A stretch of 5,276 nucleotides of DNA from Gammaproteobacteria bacterium (GTDB lineage Bacteria > Pseudomonadota > Gammaproteobacteria > Acidiferrobacterales > Acidiferrobacteraceae), in the NCBI GenBank assembly GCA_028064935.1, contig JAPTWT010000056.1, positions 1 to 5,276 on the forward strand. Reading direction: 5' to 3'. The translations under genes and the position numbers were made by a program. The notes under the pieces were generated by a model, which ran no database searches, had not been told where the DNA came from, and saw nothing but the letters and a program-made list of their open reading frames with translations. This document shows positions 5,008-5,276 of the stretch, in pieces; position 1 is the stretch's first letter, and every line of letters begins with the position of its first letter.

Positions 5008-5276
5008 TCAAGGTCCGCTGTGTGGACCCGTATCGGGAGACGCCGTCGTGGACGCCTTCCAGGATGACGCATGAGTGGAGTCGCCGCCCTCCGTGGACGG
5101 CGAGGAGTCGGTCTTGGCCTTGGGGTTACGGACCTTCCCAGCCCACACCTCCCGCCAATAATCCTTCTTCAGGAGGTAGGCGAGGATCGAGAGGATGACG
5201 AACACCCCGATCACGTAGCGGCCGAGGGCACGGCGCTCGAACACCGAGGGATCGGAGGCGTAGCGCAGGAACGCCA
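5008..5276 (-). CDS. petC: Cytochrome c1 (bc1 complex), C-terminal end; 5' part beyond the window
   Basis: Only the last 88 residues are present; the frame is open to the right edge (first full codon at 5272-5274). The segment FLRYASDPS, then a basic RRALGRY, then a transmembrane helix VIGVFVILSILAYLLKK followed by DYWREVW is the typical end of bacterial cytochrome c1, whose C-terminal helix anchors the haem domain in the inner membrane and ends in a KKEYWKDV-like sequence. The haem-binding CXXCH lies outside the window and cannot be checked. A GTG at 5242-5244 would be only an internal codon, not a start. Unusually, about 40 hydrophilic residues rich in Ser, Thr, Pro and Gly follow the helix, on the predicted cytoplasmic side, where most family members end within a few residues. 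It is presumably the last gene of a petABC operon, since a terminator follows directly. Confidence 0.83.
   Translation of the reverse strand, partial: AFLRYASDPSVFERRALGRYVIGVFVILSILAYLLKKDYWREVWAGKVRNPKAKTDSSPSTEGGDSTHASSWKASTTASPDTGPHSGP

Noticed and set aside
4678..5072. Minus-strand open frames at 4678-4959 and 4734-5072
   Set aside because: They run through the petC terminator, and the second also overlaps the petC end in another frame; Arg/Pro/Ala-rich with no resemblance to known proteins.
1..5276. CRISPR arrays, tRNA or rRNA genes, insertion sequences, phage genes
   Set aside because: No regularly spaced repeats, cloverleaf with the TTC-containing arm, transposase-like translation or terminal inverted repeats were found on reading both strands.

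Overview
The window is GC-rich chromosomal DNA from a Gram-negative proteobacterium. CysB matches E. coli CysB closely, residue number for residue number at its effector site. The sulfate pathway runs through an iron-sulfur APS reductase and a beta/gammaproteobacterial-type CysD, and there is a cytochrome bc1 subunit. A sulfur-metabolising or chemolithotrophic gammaproteobacterium or Acidithiobacillus-like organism would fit, but this is inference from gene content and the species cannot be named from the window.

Layout from left to right. Positions 1-579 (minus) hold the N-terminal 193 codons of cysD, which runs off the left edge. Positions 610-1068 (minus) hold a second, decayed copy of cysH that is easy to miss: it lacks the middle of the gene, has shifted frames and a nonsense codon, and has lost the catalytic cysteine. 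Positions 1065-1778 (minus) are the intact cysH (APS reductase). A 148-bp, very AT-rich divergent promoter region (1779-1926) separates cysH from cysB (1927-2865, plus). A branched hairpin follows cysB. A convergent minus-strand gene (3050-4294) encodes a probable exported or membrane-anchored protein of the nucleoside phosphorylase/MTA-SAH nucleosidase fold. Positions 4295-4946 contain no gene I can support apart from a possible promoter. A strong minus-strand terminator (4947-4989) closes petC, the cytochrome c1 gene, whose last 88 codons occupy 5008-5274 and continue off the right edge.

The left half is a compact assimilatory sulfate reduction locus. CysD (with CysN, probably just outside) makes APS from sulfate and ATP, CysH reduces APS directly to sulfite, and the divergently transcribed CysB is the expected activator. 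The intact cysH and cysD are still read as one unit through the pseudogene. The right half (nucleosidase-like gene and petC) has no visible functional tie to the sulfur genes. The most notable observations are the cysH pseudogene inside the operon and the divergent nucleosidase-like protein with its long basic N-terminal presequence.
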